This document shows positions 42,914 through 51,440 of a stretch of 64,000 nt of DNA, one piece after another. The position numbers and the translations under genes are program-made. Within the stretch, counting starts at the first letter, position 1. Every line of letters starts with the position of its first letter. Source of the DNA: RYN-230 sp036497945 (GTDB lineage Bacteria; Actinomycetota; Actinomycetes; Streptosporangiales; Streptosporangiaceae). The DNA lies in assembly GCA_036497945.1 (NCBI GenBank), contig DASXIN010000042.1, positions 6,608 to 70,607 of the forward strand. Reading direction: 5' to 3'. The notes below the pieces were generated by a model. It was not told the origin of the DNA, did no database searches, and worked only from the letters and a program-made list of their open reading frames with translations.

Positions 42914-43771
42914 TCAGCATGCGCAGCCTGGGCCCTGCTGAGCCGTGAACGCCCGGGCCAGTTCCGCGGCGGCGAACTCGGACTTGCGTACCCCCAGCGG
43001 ATCTACCGAGCGGACCGCGGCCAGTTCGGCGGCGGACGGCGGTGCGACCGGCCGCAGGTCGCCGGCCACGTGCAGGCCGAAGCCGGTGACCGCGCGGACT
43101 TCGGCCACGCTTACGTCCGGGAAGATCTGCACCAGCCGGGCCTGACCGTCCGGGTAGTCGAACACACCAAGCTCGGTGACCAGCCATTGCGGGCCGCCGC
43201 CGGTGAAGCCGAGCTCGGCCCGGGTGCCGAGCCGGGTGCGGTGGCCCATGTCGGTGATGAAGTCACACTCGGCTACCAAGGTCCGCCCGGACCGGTGCCG
43301 GGTGGTCCACACGGTCAGCTGGCCGATGGTGGCGGACAGGTTGCAGCCGCCGCCCCCGCCGCCGAGCTTCACCTTCGGGTGCCCGGGCGGCCCGATCGCG
43401 GTGACGTTGGTGTTGCCGTACCCGTCGATCTGCCCGCCGGACAGGAACATCCGGTCCACGTCGCCCCGGATGGCGGCGTCGAAGAATTCCTCGAACCGCA
43501 TGCTGTACGCCGCGCCCCGCTTGAGGCTGGCGTCGTTGCTGGTCGGCGGGATGAACGGAGGATCGGGGTTGATCGTGTACATCGCCCCTTCGACCAGCGT
43601 CATGTCCGGTGCGTGGGTGTGCCGGGCGACGTGCATAGCCACCTGGGCGCATGGGCTGCCGAACCCGTGGAACACGGTCTCGGCTGGGCGGATGGTGCGG
43701 GCCAGCGCCACCACGAACCACTCGTCGATTGTGATCTGCTTCTTTGCGCCTCCGGAGCCGGGCTCGGTCAT
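42914..43771 (-). CDS. Family I CoA transferase, beta subunit
   Basis: The 285-residue subunit has the beta-type pattern: ETVFHGFGSPCAQVAMHVAR, LVEGAMYTINPDPPF, DRMFLSGGQIDGYGNTNVTA and VKLGGGGGGCNLSATIG. This matches glutaconate- and 3-oxoacid-type CoA transferases. Its start overlaps the alpha gene stop (ATGA). A role in activating acetoacetate released by 2-ketopropyl-CoM carboxylase would fit, using succinyl-CoA or acetyl-CoA as donor. Similar gene pairs are reported near etnE in ethene-degrading actinomycetes. The acid substrate is not proven by sequence. Confidence 0.85.
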   Translation of the reverse strand: MTEPGSGGAKKQITIDEWFVVALARTIRPAETVFHGFGSPCAQVAMHVARHTHAPDMTLVEGAMYTINPDPPFIPPTSNDASLKRGAAYSMRFEEFFDAAIRGDVDRMFLSGGQIDGYGNTNVTAIGPPGHPKVKLGGGGGGCNLSATIGQLTVWTTRHRSGRTLVAECDFITDMGHRTRLGTRAELGFTGGGPQWLVTELGVFDYPDGQARLVQIFPDVSVAEVRAVTGFGLHVAGDLRPVAPPSAAELAAVRSVDPLGVRKSEFAAAELARAFTAQQGPGCAC

Positions 43772-44682
43772 GCGAACAGCTCCTGCCAGGCGGCGGTGGA
43801 CGTGGACCAGGTGGCCAGGGCGGCTAGCCGGCCAGCGCCGATCGCCGCCCGGTAGTCCGCCTCGCTCCCGCTCAGGTACACGGCCAGGTACTTCTCCAGG
43901 TCGTCCGGCCCGGGCTGGGCCGCAGACACGTATTCACGGAGGTGGGCGCGGTCGTAGCCGTACCGCGGGTAGCAGGAAGACGGGTGCGCCCCGTACGGCA
44001 CCTCGGTCACCGCGGCCACCAGGTGCGCCGGGATGGTCACCCCGGCTGCGGTCACCTCGTCGGTGGACACCAGCTCATCCACGGTGGCCACGACCGCCCG
44101 GGACGCAGACGCGAACCGTTCGTCGAGCACGTACGGCTGCTCCAGGTGCAGGTTGCCGTACCGGTCCCCGGCTGGCGCGTGCAGCAGCGCCACGTCCGGC
44201 CGCAGCGCCGGCACGGCGACCAGAGTCTCCCCGGTGAACGGGCAGGTGATCTCGGCATACTCGGGGTGCAGCGCCGCAATGTCCGAGCCGCGTACCCCGC
44301 GGACGGGCAGGAACGGCAGCCCCATCTCGGCCGCCCGGAGCTGGGCCAGGATGGTGGCGCAGCAGCTCTCCGCCACCTCGATCGTGCCCGCTTCAGCCGC
44401 GCGCCGGTAGGCCGGGGCGAGCCCCAGATCCTGCTCGAATCCCACATAGCTTTCCTCGCACCGGCGCACCGCGCCGGCCGCCACCAGCAGGTCCACGTCG
44501 ATGCTGTGCGCCGACCCGACCAGGTGCAGCCCACGGCGGCCCTGCCGGACGAGCTCGCGGACCAGGGCCATCGGCAGCCGGGCAGACAGGCCGCCGCCCA
44601 GTGCGACCGTGGCGCCGTCGGCGACCAGGGACACTGCCTCGGTCAGGCTGACCCGCTTATCGCGGGGCGGCTGCAGGCTCAT
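43768..44682 (-). CDS. Family I CoA transferase, alpha subunit
   Basis: 304 residues from ATG 44682. The N-terminus DKRVSLTEAVSLVADGATVA, GGGLSARLPMALVRELVRQG and the middle VRGSDIAALHPEYAEITCPF match GctA/AtoD-like alpha subunits. It overlaps the flavoprotein gene upstream by 26 bases and the beta subunit by 4. The pair acts as a cytosolic heteromer that moves CoA between acids. Context suggests acetoacetate or another product of epoxide breakdown. Confidence 0.85.
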   Translation of the reverse strand: MSLQPPRDKRVSLTEAVSLVADGATVALGGGLSARLPMALVRELVRQGRRGLHLVGSAHSIDVDLLVAAGAVRRCEESYVGFEQDLGLAPAYRRAAEAGTIEVAESCCATILAQLRAAEMGLPFLPVRGVRGSDIAALHPEYAEITCPFTGETLVAVPALRPDVALLHAPAGDRYGNLHLEQPYVLDERFASASRAVVATVDELVSTDEVTAAGVTIPAHLVAAVTEVPYGAHPSSCYPRYGYDRAHLREYVSAAQPGPDDLEKYLAVYLSGSEADYRAAIGAGRLAALATWSTSTAAWQELFA

Positions 44683-46063
44683 CGTGACCCTCCGATTCTG
44701 CTTGGGGACGGCTGGCCAGGTGGCCGCTGGCCTTGATCGCCGCAGCCAGCACCGGGTCGTACACCGGCGCGAACGGCGGGGCGTAGCTGAGATCGAGCCC
44801 GGCGATATCGGCCACACCCATCCCGGCGTGCAAGGCGGTGGCCAGCACGTCGATCCGTTTGGCCGCGCCCTCCCGGCCGGCCAGCTGGCCGCCGAGCAGC
44901 CGGCCGTCCGGTGCGTGCACCAACCGGACATGCAGCGGCTGCCCGCCCGGGTAGTACTTGGCCCGGGACCGGGACACCACATCAACCGCGGCGGCGGCCA
45001 GCCCGGCGGCCTGCGCCTCGACCAGGGTCAGCCCGGTGCGGGCCACTTCGAGGCCGAACACCTTCACCACCGCGGTGCCCACGATCCCGCCGAACGAAGC
45101 GGAACCGCCCCCCGCGACGGTGCCGGCCACCCGGCCAGTCTTGTTAGCGGCCGGTCCCAGCGGCACCCAGGCCGGCCCGTCCAGGACCAGGTGGTGCAGC
45201 GCGGCACAGTCACCGGCCGCGAACACGTCCGGCAGCGAGGTGCGCATGCTCGCGTCCACCCGCACCGACTGGTCGGGCAGGTGCTCGGCGCCGGCCCGGA
45301 TCAGCAGGTCGGTGGCTGGGCGCACGCCGGCGCCGACGACCACCAGGTCGGTGCGGATCTCCGTGTCGCCGACCACCGCGGTCAACTCGCTCCCGCCGCC
45401 GCGCACCTCGTCCAGCCGGGCGCCCAGCCGCACCGTCGTGTGCCGTTCCAGCTCGGCCTGGACGACCCGGGCGATCGGCTCGTCCACGGTGCCCAGCACC
45501 CGGGGCAGCGCCTCGATGACCTCCACCTCGGCACCCGCCTCGGCCAGGGCCTCGGCCGCCTCCAGGCCGATGTACCCGGCGCCGATCACGATGGCGTGCC
45601 GGATGGCACCCGAGTCCAGCAGCCGCCGCAGCCCGATCGCCTCGTCCAGCGACCGGATGGTGAATACCCGCGGCCCCTCCAGGCCCGGCACCGGCGGCCG
45701 GACCGGCACGGCGCCGGTGGCGGCGATCAGCATGTCGTAGCTGAGCAGGCCGCCACCGTCCGCCCCAGACGGCGGCATCTGGTGCACCCGCACCTGGTGC
45801 GCGGCCGGGTTGATCGCGCTGACCCAGCTGTGCAGCCGCAGGTCGATGCCGCGCTTGTCGCGGAACTCACTGGGCGGGTAGGCCAGCAGGTCCTCCGCCT
45901 CCGGCACCACGCCGCCGAGGTAGTAGGGGATACCGCACATGCCGTAGGCGGCGAAACCGCCCGCTTCGCACACCACCACATCCAGGCTGGGCGCGGCCCG
46001 CCGGGCGGCCGACGCAGCCGACATGCCCGCGGCGCCGCCGCCGATCACTACCAGCCGTGCCAC
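44657..46063 (-). CDS. CoA-disulfide-reductase-like FAD oxidoreductase
   Basis: From GTG 46063 (RBS GGGAG five bases upstream) the protein has 468 residues. It has the FAD motif VVIGGGAAGMSAA at the N-terminus, a single redox Cys43 in FAAYGMCGIPYYLGG, the NAD(P)H motif VIGAGYIGLEAAEALAEAGA near residue 165, and the second FAD motif SLPDVFAAGDCA. Position 43 is the same as in CoA-disulfide reductase, which uses one Cys and a CoA mixed disulfide. In this island a natural guess is reduction of CoM disulfide or a CoM-CoA mixed disulfide, keeping CoM as a thiol. NADH oxidase or persulfide reductase activity is an alternative. It heads the operon with the CoA transferase. Confidence 0.82.
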   Translation of the reverse strand: MARLVVIGGGAAGMSAASAARRAAPSLDVVVCEAGGFAAYGMCGIPYYLGGVVPEAEDLLAYPPSEFRDKRGIDLRLHSWVSAINPAAHQVRVHQMPPSGADGGGLLSYDMLIAATGAVPVRPPVPGLEGPRVFTIRSLDEAIGLRRLLDSGAIRHAIVIGAGYIGLEAAEALAEAGAEVEVIEALPRVLGTVDEPIARVVQAELERHTTVRLGARLDEVRGGGSELTAVVGDTEIRTDLVVVGAGVRPATDLLIRAGAEHLPDQSVRVDASMRTSLPDVFAAGDCAALHHLVLDGPAWVPLGPAANKTGRVAGTVAGGGSASFGGIVGTAVVKVFGLEVARTGLTLVEAQAAGLAAAAVDVVSRSRAKYYPGGQPLHVRLVHAPDGRLLGGQLAGREGAAKRIDVLATALHAGMGVADIAGLDLSYAPPFAPVYDPVLAAAIKASGHLASRPQAESEGHDEPAAAPR

Positions 46064-46135
46064 CCACGCTCCCGTCGCCGGTGCCTGCCCGTCACGAACG
46101 AGCATGCGGCCAGCTTCCGCGCGGCGGTCAGGTCT

Positions 46136-46144
46136 TGCCGGGAC
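46136..46144 (+). promoter_or_regulatory. TGCCGGGAC motif upstream of the acylating aldehyde dehydrogenase
   Basis: TTGCCGGGACAAAG lies ~69 bases before ATG 46214, in the sense of that gene. It is one base different from the TGCCAGGAC core found before comA, the E1 alpha gene and the MEDS2 gene. It is also in the 150-base divergent gap with the flavoprotein gene. Confidence 0.35.
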
Positions 46145-46213
46145 AAAGAAGGAGCCCAGGCTCGACCCGCCAGATCAGTGGAATCACCCGCCGGAACGGT
46201 CACGCTAAACGGC

Positions 46214-47635
46214 ATGAGTGAGGCTAGGCAGCAACCGGACACCGCGGCGGCGGACGAGGTCGCAGCCGTGGTGGGGCGAGCCCGCGCGGCGGCCCGGGCC
46301 GTCGAGGACTACTCGCAGGAGCAGGTGGACGAGCTGGTCACCGCGGTGGCCTGGGCGGTGGTGCGCAAGGACCACGCCGAGGCGCTGGCCCAGCTGGCCG
46401 TGGACGAGGGCGGGTTCGGCAACTACGCGGACAAGGTCGCCAAGATCAACAAACGGGTGACCGGCGTGCTGGCCGACATGACCGGGCTGCGCACCGTCGG
46501 TGTCGTCGAGGAGGACCCGCAAGCTGGGCTGGTGAAGATGGCCAAGCCGGTCGGGGTGGTCGCGGCGCTGATCCCGACCACCGGCCCGGACGCGACCCCG
46601 CCGGTCAAGGCACTGTTCGCGCTGAAGGGCCGCAACGCCATCATCTGCGCCCCGCACCCGCGCACCCAGAAAGCCACCGAGGCCGTGGCCGGGTTCATGC
46701 GGGAGGCCTGCGAGCAGGTCGGCGCGCCGGCTGACCTGGTTCAGTCGCTGCCCGCGCCGTCGCTGCCGAAGACCCAGGAGCTGATGCGCCAGGCCGACCT
46801 GGTGGTGGCCACCGGCGGTGCGGGCATGGTCCGGGCTGCCTACAGCTCCGGCACACCGGCCTACGGCGTCGGGGTGGGCAACGCGGTGCACGTGGTGGAT
46901 GAGACAGCCGACCTGGCCGACGCGGCGGCGGCCATCATGACCGCCAAGACGTTCGACTACGCGACCAGTTGCCTGGCCGACAACGCCGTGGTCGTGCACG
47001 CGGACGTGTACGACGACCTGCTCGGCCGGCTGACCGGCGCGGGCGCGCACCTGTGTGACCAGGGGCAGAAAGCCGCGCTCCAGGCGGTGATGTGGCCGGA
47101 CGGCGGCCCGGTGCCGTCGGTCAAGGTGGTGGCCAAGTCGGCGGAGCACATCGCCGGTTTGGCCGGGTTCAGAGTGGACGTCGACTGCCCGATGCTGCTG
47201 GTCGAAGAGGACGGCACCGGGCCGGACCGCCCGTTCAGCGGCGAGAAGCTGTCCGTCGTGCTTGCGGTGTACAAGTACCAGGGCGACATCTCAGCCGCCG
47301 CGGACCTGGTCAACGCGATCACCGCCTACCAGGGTCTTGGCCACACCTGCGGCATCCACACCAGCTCAGACGCGAACGTGGACCAGCTAGCCATGACGAC
47401 CCGGACGGCCCGGGTCCTGGTCAACCAGAACCTCAACGAGGGCGCGGGCAGCCCGCGCAACGGGCTGCCGTTCACCCTCAGCCTCAGCTGCGGCACCTGG
47501 GGCGGCAACATCACCACCGAGAACGTCAATGCCCGGCACTTCATCAACCTGACCTGGGTGTCCCGCCCGATCCAGCCCAAGGTCATCAGCGAGGAAGCGT
47601 TGTTCGCCGGCCACTGGCAGGCGTACGGGAAGTAG
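46214..47635 (+). CDS. Acylating aldehyde dehydrogenase, sulfoacetaldehyde-dehydrogenase-like
   Basis: The 473-residue enzyme converts an aldehyde, CoA and NAD(P)+ to an acyl-CoA. It has the acylating ALDH landmarks: KPVGVVAALIPTTGPDATPP near residue 111, APHPRTQKATEAVAGFM, VVATGGAGMVRAAYSSGTPA and catalytic Cys253 in FDYATSCLADNAVV. The overall pattern, including LGHTCGIHT and FTLSLSCGTWGGN, is what I associate with SauS-type sulfoacetaldehyde dehydrogenases. Frames open further upstream run through the opposite-strand gene and are not used. It is the only plus-strand gene of the island. It could recycle sulfoacetaldehyde from CoM metabolism or oxidise a CoM-bound aldehyde such as that expected from ethene. 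It converges on the MEDS gene with 3 bases between stops. Confidence 0.82.
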   Translation: MSEARQQPDTAAADEVAAVVGRARAAARAVEDYSQEQVDELVTAVAWAVVRKDHAEALAQLAVDEGGFGNYADKVAKINKRVTGVLADMTGLRTVGVVEEDPQAGLVKMAKPVGVVAALIPTTGPDATPPVKALFALKGRNAIICAPHPRTQKATEAVAGFMREACEQVGAPADLVQSLPAPSLPKTQELMRQADLVVATGGAGMVRAAYSSGTPAYGVGVGNAVHVVDETADLADAAAAIMTAKTFDYATSCLADNAVVVHADVYDDLLGRLTGAGAHLCDQGQKAALQAVMWPDGGPVPSVKVVAKSAEHIAGLAGFRVDVDCPMLLVEEDGTGPDRPFSGEKLSVVLAVYKYQGDISAAADLVNAITAYQGLGHTCGIHTSSDANVDQLAMTTRTARVLVNQNLNEGAGSPRNGLPFTLSLSCGTWGGNITTENVNARHFINLTWVSRPIQPKVISEEALFAGHWQAYGK

Positions 47636-47638
47636 CGC

Positions 47639-48250
47639 TCAGCCGGTGCGGCTGGCCAGGAACTCGTCCGGCTCCAGGTAGTACGGGTTGTCGATGACCA
47701 TGCCGCCGAGCAGCGCCTTGGGGTGTGTCTTCAGCACGTCCATGATCAGGTCCCCGGAGCACCGGGTCAGGTCGTACAGGCACAGGTTGACCTGCGGGAC
47801 ATTGGCCATGATGCGGTTCAGCTCAGACTCGTAGCCGATCAGCTCGGTGACCGCGTCCTGGCTGCGGTGTGCCCAGCTCATGTCGCCGATGTTGCGGGCC
47901 AGCCCAGACCCGCGCAGCGGGCTCTGCTGCGCCTTGGCCGCCCAGAACTGCAGCATGCGCGCGGGCAGGAAGCCGCCGTCGGCCAGGTAGGTGGCGTAGG
48001 AGTCGAGCACCTCGAGCTGGCAGAGCGAGACGTACGGATCCACCTCGACGTGCCTGGACATGCTGGCCAGCACGTCGTCCGGGGTGCAGCTGTCCACCAC
48101 GCAGGTGCACTTGTCCCCGGCCCGCAGGCCGTCCACCAGGAACGGGACGAGGATGTCGTCCCGCTCGGCGGGCTTGCGGTAGAAGCCGCAGATGTGATCG
48201 CCCACGCTCAGCTGCAGGCCGAGCACCTCATGCCGGGTTTCCACAGTCAT
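47639..48250 (-). CDS. MEDS-domain protein 1
   Basis: The 203-residue protein is a stand-alone MEDS (methanogen/methylotroph DcmR sensory) domain: LSVGDHICGFYRKPAERDDI at the N-terminus, AGDKCTCVVDSC, ELIGYESELNRIM, and LCLYDLTRCSGDLIMDVLKT followed by HPKALLGGMVIDNPYY. The fold is RecA/KaiC-like without a Walker A motif. It has no DNA-binding or kinase domain, so it must signal through a partner. It lies downstream of the second EaCoMT gene (63-base gap), in the E1 alpha/beta operon. The pairing of its paralogue with PucR2 suggests it senses a pathway ligand for a PucR regulator. Confidence 0.87.
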   Translation of the reverse strand: MTVETRHEVLGLQLSVGDHICGFYRKPAERDDILVPFLVDGLRAGDKCTCVVDSCTPDDVLASMSRHVEVDPYVSLCQLEVLDSYATYLADGGFLPARMLQFWAAKAQQSPLRGSGLARNIGDMSWAHRSQDAVTELIGYESELNRIMANVPQVNLCLYDLTRCSGDLIMDVLKTHPKALLGGMVIDNPYYLEPDEFLASRTG

Positions 48251-48313
48251 GTCCAGCCTCTCCTGGGGCCGGCCCCGGGTAGCGCTTGCCGCCCGGGGCC
48301 GGCGGCAGCAACG

Positions 48314-49354
48314 TCAGAGCTTGGCCCGCACGTTTGCGGCGGCCTGCCCCATGTTGTGCAGCTTGGCGTAGGCCACGGTGCGGCTGAAGTAGCCCAGGCC
48401 GCAATCCGGCGCGACCAGCAACCGGTCGGCCGGGACCACCTCCAGCCCGCGGCGGATCCGCTCCTCGATCTGCTCCACGCTTTCCACCTGCAGGTTCTTG
48501 ACGTCCACCACGCCCACGCCGAGCACCTTGTCGGTGGGGAAGTCGCGGAACGCGGCCAGCTCGGAGAAGCCCTTGCTGGTCATCTCCAGGTGGACCACGT
48601 CCACCGGGGACTCCTTGAACAGCGGCATCATCGCGGTCGCATGGTCGTCGAAGATGTCCCGCTGGCCGTCCACGCTGCCGTAGCAGACATGCCAGAACTT
48701 GATCGCGTCGACGCCGTCGAACAGGATGTTCTGCATCTCGATCTGCCACATGTCGGTGGTGTACGGCGGCAGCACGTCGATCAGCTGCACCGCCTCCAGG
48801 CCCATGCTGACCAGGTACTTGAGTTCCTGGTTCAGCGCGATGGCCAGGTCCCGGGCCACCGCGACCTGGTCGCCGTAGTACTCGTCCTTGACGATGATGC
48901 TCTGCTGGGCCGGGCCGAGGAACGCCACCTTGAATGGCTTGTCGGTGACGTCCTGCATGGTCATCACCACGGGCTCGAAGATGGACCGCTCCCAGGTGAT
49001 CTTCCCCTTGACCAGGGCCTGGTAGAACGGCCGGTACTTGGCGCCCTCGCCGGGCGGCCCGTAGGGCACGAAGCCACCCAGGTTCTCCGGGATGAAGTGG
49101 AAGATCGGCTCCAGCTGGAACCCGGGCGCCTCCCACTCGTAGTACTGGGCGCCGTCGCACAAGATGTCCAGGCCCGCGTTCTCCTGCTCCCGTGCGCAGA
49201 TCTTGCACGCGTCCTCGTACGCCACCCGCGCGTTCTGGCTCCGGTAGGCCGGCTCGCTCAGCGAGCCCAGCACCCGGCCCTGCAGCCAGTGCGGCCGGGG
49301 GAACGCCGATACCGCCGAGACGGGCAGCAGGACTTCTGTACCGCGAATCTCCAT
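48314..49354 (-). CDS. Second EaCoMT/MetE-like zinc transferase
   Basis: This 346-residue paralogue of EaCoMT keeps the zinc set His222 and Cys224 (FWHVCYGSVDG) and Cys318 (VAPDCGLGYF), and VVPADRLLVAPDCGL parallels the end of the first enzyme. It differs widely elsewhere: the N-terminus is LLPVSAVSAFPRPHW, and QLIDVLPPYTTDMWQIEMQ replaces the QLDEF region. It is the third gene of the operon E1alpha-E1beta-EaCoMT2-MEDS1, 5 bases after E1 beta. It may accept a different epoxide or alkyl donor, or move CoM or another thiol in a new step. It could also be a thiol methyltransferase of the MetE family. Confidence 0.82.
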   Translation of the reverse strand: MEIRGTEVLLPVSAVSAFPRPHWLQGRVLGSLSEPAYRSQNARVAYEDACKICAREQENAGLDILCDGAQYYEWEAPGFQLEPIFHFIPENLGGFVPYGPPGEGAKYRPFYQALVKGKITWERSIFEPVVMTMQDVTDKPFKVAFLGPAQQSIIVKDEYYGDQVAVARDLAIALNQELKYLVSMGLEAVQLIDVLPPYTTDMWQIEMQNILFDGVDAIKFWHVCYGSVDGQRDIFDDHATAMMPLFKESPVDVVHLEMTSKGFSELAAFRDFPTDKVLGVGVVDVKNLQVESVEQIEERIRRGLEVVPADRLLVAPDCGLGYFSRTVAYAKLHNMGQAAANVRAKL

Positions 49355-49359
49355 TGATC

Positions 49360-50388
49360 TCAGCCTTTCTGCTGACTGGTAGCGCTGAACTGACTAACAC
49401 CGGGCGGCCGGCTGGCGCCCAGCACGCCGCGGGCTGCCGCGATAACCCGCGGCACTGAAACGTCCACCTCGGCCTCCAGCGAGGCGGCCACGGGCAGCGG
49501 CACGTTGCCGCCGCTGACCCGGATGACCGGGGCGGCCAGCGCGCCGAACGCCTCCTGGGCGGCGATCGCCGCCACCGAGGCGCCCCAGCCGAGCTGGCCC
49601 GGGTTCTCCTCCACCACCACCAGCCGCCCGGTGCGGGCGACCGAGCCGAGCACGGTGGCCGCGTCCAGCGGCACCAGCGTGCGCAGGTCGATGACCTCGG
49701 CCTCGATGCCCTCGGTGGCCAGCCCGGCCGCGGCGTCCAGGCAGGTGCCCACCGTGATCGACAGCCCGACCAGCGTGACGTCCCGCCCGGCCCGGACGGT
49801 CCGGGCCTGGCCCAGCGGGATCAGCCGCTCGCCGTCGCCGACCTCTTCCTTGCGCCCGTACAGCGCCTTGTGCTCGAACACCAGGACTGGGTCGTCGTCC
49901 CGGATGGCCGCGGCGAGCAGGCCGAACGCCTCGGCCGGGCTGGCCGGTGAGGCGATCTTCAGGCCGGGCACGGTCATCGCCCAGTTCTCCACCGACTGGC
50001 CGTGCTGGCTGCCGAAGCCCAGGCCGCCGGAGCCGTTCGCGCCGCGCAGTACCAGCGGCACGCTGACCTGCCCGCCGGTCATGTAGCGGACCTTGGCGAT
50101 CTCGTTGACGACCTGGTCCCAGCAGGTCGCGTAGAAGTCGGCGAACATGATCTCGGCGACCGGCCGCAGCCCGGCCATGGCCGCGCCCATGGCCGCGCCC
50201 GCAATGGCCTGCTCGGAGATGGGCGTGTTCCGCACCCGGTCCGCGCCGAACCGCTCGGTCAGGCCGGCCGTGGTCTTGAACACCCCGCCGGAGGCCACGT
50301 CCTCACCGAGCAGCACGACCCGGTCGTCCCGGGCCATCTCCTGGGCCAGCGCTGCGGCGACGGCCTGCCGGTAGGTCAGTTCCGCCAT
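49360..50388 (-). CDS. TPP-dependent 2-oxoacid/acetoin dehydrogenase E1 beta subunit
   Basis: 342 residues from ATG 50388. Family landmarks are LTYRQAVAAALAQEMARDDR, VLLGEDVASGGVFKTTAGL, FGADRVRNTPISEQAIAGAA, GSGGLGFGSQHGQSVENWAM and the C-terminal transketolase domain with DLRTLVPLDAATVL. Its start overlaps the E1 alpha gene by 13 bases. No E2 lipoyl acyltransferase gene accompanies the pair in this window. The pair decarboxylates a 2-oxo acid or cleaves an acyloin such as acetoin. The next gene, an EaCoMT paralogue, follows after 5 bases, which links this E1 to CoM chemistry. Confidence 0.88.
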   Translation of the reverse strand: MAELTYRQAVAAALAQEMARDDRVVLLGEDVASGGVFKTTAGLTERFGADRVRNTPISEQAIAGAAMGAAMAGLRPVAEIMFADFYATCWDQVVNEIAKVRYMTGGQVSVPLVLRGANGSGGLGFGSQHGQSVENWAMTVPGLKIASPASPAEAFGLLAAAIRDDDPVLVFEHKALYGRKEEVGDGERLIPLGQARTVRAGRDVTLVGLSITVGTCLDAAAGLATEGIEAEVIDLRTLVPLDAATVLGSVARTGRLVVVEENPGQLGWGASVAAIAAQEAFGALAAPVIRVSGGNVPLPVAASLEAEVDVSVPRVIAAARGVLGASRPPGVSQFSATSQQKG

Positions 50389-51353
50389 TGCCAGCTCCCG
50401 TCGCTCCACACGTCGGCCCACGCCCCCGCCGGGTCGGGGACCGGCCGGGCCAGCACTTGCCGGGCCAGCTCAGCCAGCTCGGCCGTGGTCCGCGTGTCGA
50501 TCTCGTCCAGCTTCTCCGCGGCGGTGCCGGCCGCGGTCAGCGCGGCCCGGGTGCGCAGCAGCGGGTCCCGCTCACGCCACTGCGCCACCTCCCCGGCCGG
50601 CCGGTACCCGGCGCCGTCCGCGGCCGAGTGCCCCTTGAGCCGGTACGTCTGCGCCTCGACCAGGCTGGGGCCCAGCCCGCCCCGGGCGGCGCCGACCGCG
50701 TCGCCGACCACCCGCCGGACGGCGGCCACGTCGTTGCCGTCCACCACGATCCGGTCCAGCCCGTAGGCGGCGGCGCGGTCCGCGGCGGGCAGCGCGACCG
50801 GGATCACGTCGCCGATCGGCGTGTACTCCATGTACCAGTTGTTCTCGCACACGAACACGACCGGCAGCCGCCACACCGCGGCCAGGTTCAGCGCCTCGTG
50901 GAACGCGCCGATGTTGGTCGTCCCGTCGCCGAAGAAGCACACCGTGACCTGGCCGCTGCGCCGGATCTGCGCGGCCCAGGCCAGCCCGCAGGCGACCGGC
51001 AGGTGCGCGCCGACGATCGCGTAGGAGCCGTAGTAGCCGTGCGCCACGCTGGTGATGTGCATCGACCCGCCCTTGCCGGCGCAGATCCCGCCCTGGCGGC
51101 CGAGCAGCTCGGCCAGCACCGCGTCGGGCGGCGCGCCGCGGGCCAGCGCGTGCGCGTGGCCCCGGTAGGTGCCCAGCGAGTAGTCGCCCGGGCTGAGCAC
51201 CGCGGCGGCGCCGACCGCGACCGCCTCCTGGCCCAGCCCCAGATGCACCGGGCCGTGCACCAGGCCCTGGCGGTACAGCGAGTCGACACGTTCCTCGAAG
51301 CGGCGCAGGAAACACATCCGGGTGAAGAGTTCCAGGTCATCGGGGACGCCCAT
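50376..51353 (-). CDS. TPP-dependent 2-oxoacid/acetoin dehydrogenase E1 alpha subunit
   Basis: The 325-residue subunit has RMCFLRRFEERVDSLYRQGL at the N-terminus, GGICAGKGGSMHITSVAHGY, and the TPP motif GDGTTNIGAFHEALNLAAVW with VFVCENNWYMEYTP. YRLKGHSAADGAGYR provides the regulatory-loop region. The size and sequence are closer to acetoin-dehydrogenase AcoA than to pyruvate dehydrogenase. It begins a four-gene operon with E1 beta, the second EaCoMT and MEDS1, and has the TGCCAGGAC motif 37 bases upstream. The substrate is unknown. Confidence 0.88.
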   Translation of the reverse strand: MGVPDDLELFTRMCFLRRFEERVDSLYRQGLVHGPVHLGLGQEAVAVGAAAVLSPGDYSLGTYRGHAHALARGAPPDAVLAELLGRQGGICAGKGGSMHITSVAHGYYGSYAIVGAHLPVACGLAWAAQIRRSGQVTVCFFGDGTTNIGAFHEALNLAAVWRLPVVFVCENNWYMEYTPIGDVIPVALPAADRAAAYGLDRIVVDGNDVAAVRRVVGDAVGAARGGLGPSLVEAQTYRLKGHSAADGAGYRPAGEVAQWRERDPLLRTRAALTAAGTAAEKLDEIDTRTTAELAELARQVLARPVPDPAGAWADVWSDGSWQWRN

Positions 51354-51390
51354 GGCGAGGACCCTACGGTCGTGCGGCGGGCCCGGCCTC

Positions 51391-51399
51391 GTCCTGGCA
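51391..51399 (-). promoter_or_regulatory. TGCCAGGAC motif upstream of the E1 alpha operon
   Basis: In gene sense GAGCCTGCCAGGACGAG lies ~37 bases before the E1 alpha ATG. Eleven bases around it (TGCCAGGACGA) are shared with the comA or MEDS2 leaders apart from one or two positions. Confidence 0.4.
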
Positions 51400-51440
51400 G
51401 GCTCAACTGAGCGCCGTTCCTCCGCGCCCGGGTCCGGTCG

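Noticed and set aside
44501..46213. Upstream extension of the acylating aldehyde dehydrogenase
   Set aside because: It runs opposite the flavoprotein gene and is Arg/Pro-rich; family alignment begins at ATG 46214.
48228..49400. Alternative 390-codon minus frame over the second EaCoMT gene
   Set aside because: The neighbouring frame has the zinc motifs and family pattern; this one is Arg/Gly-rich.
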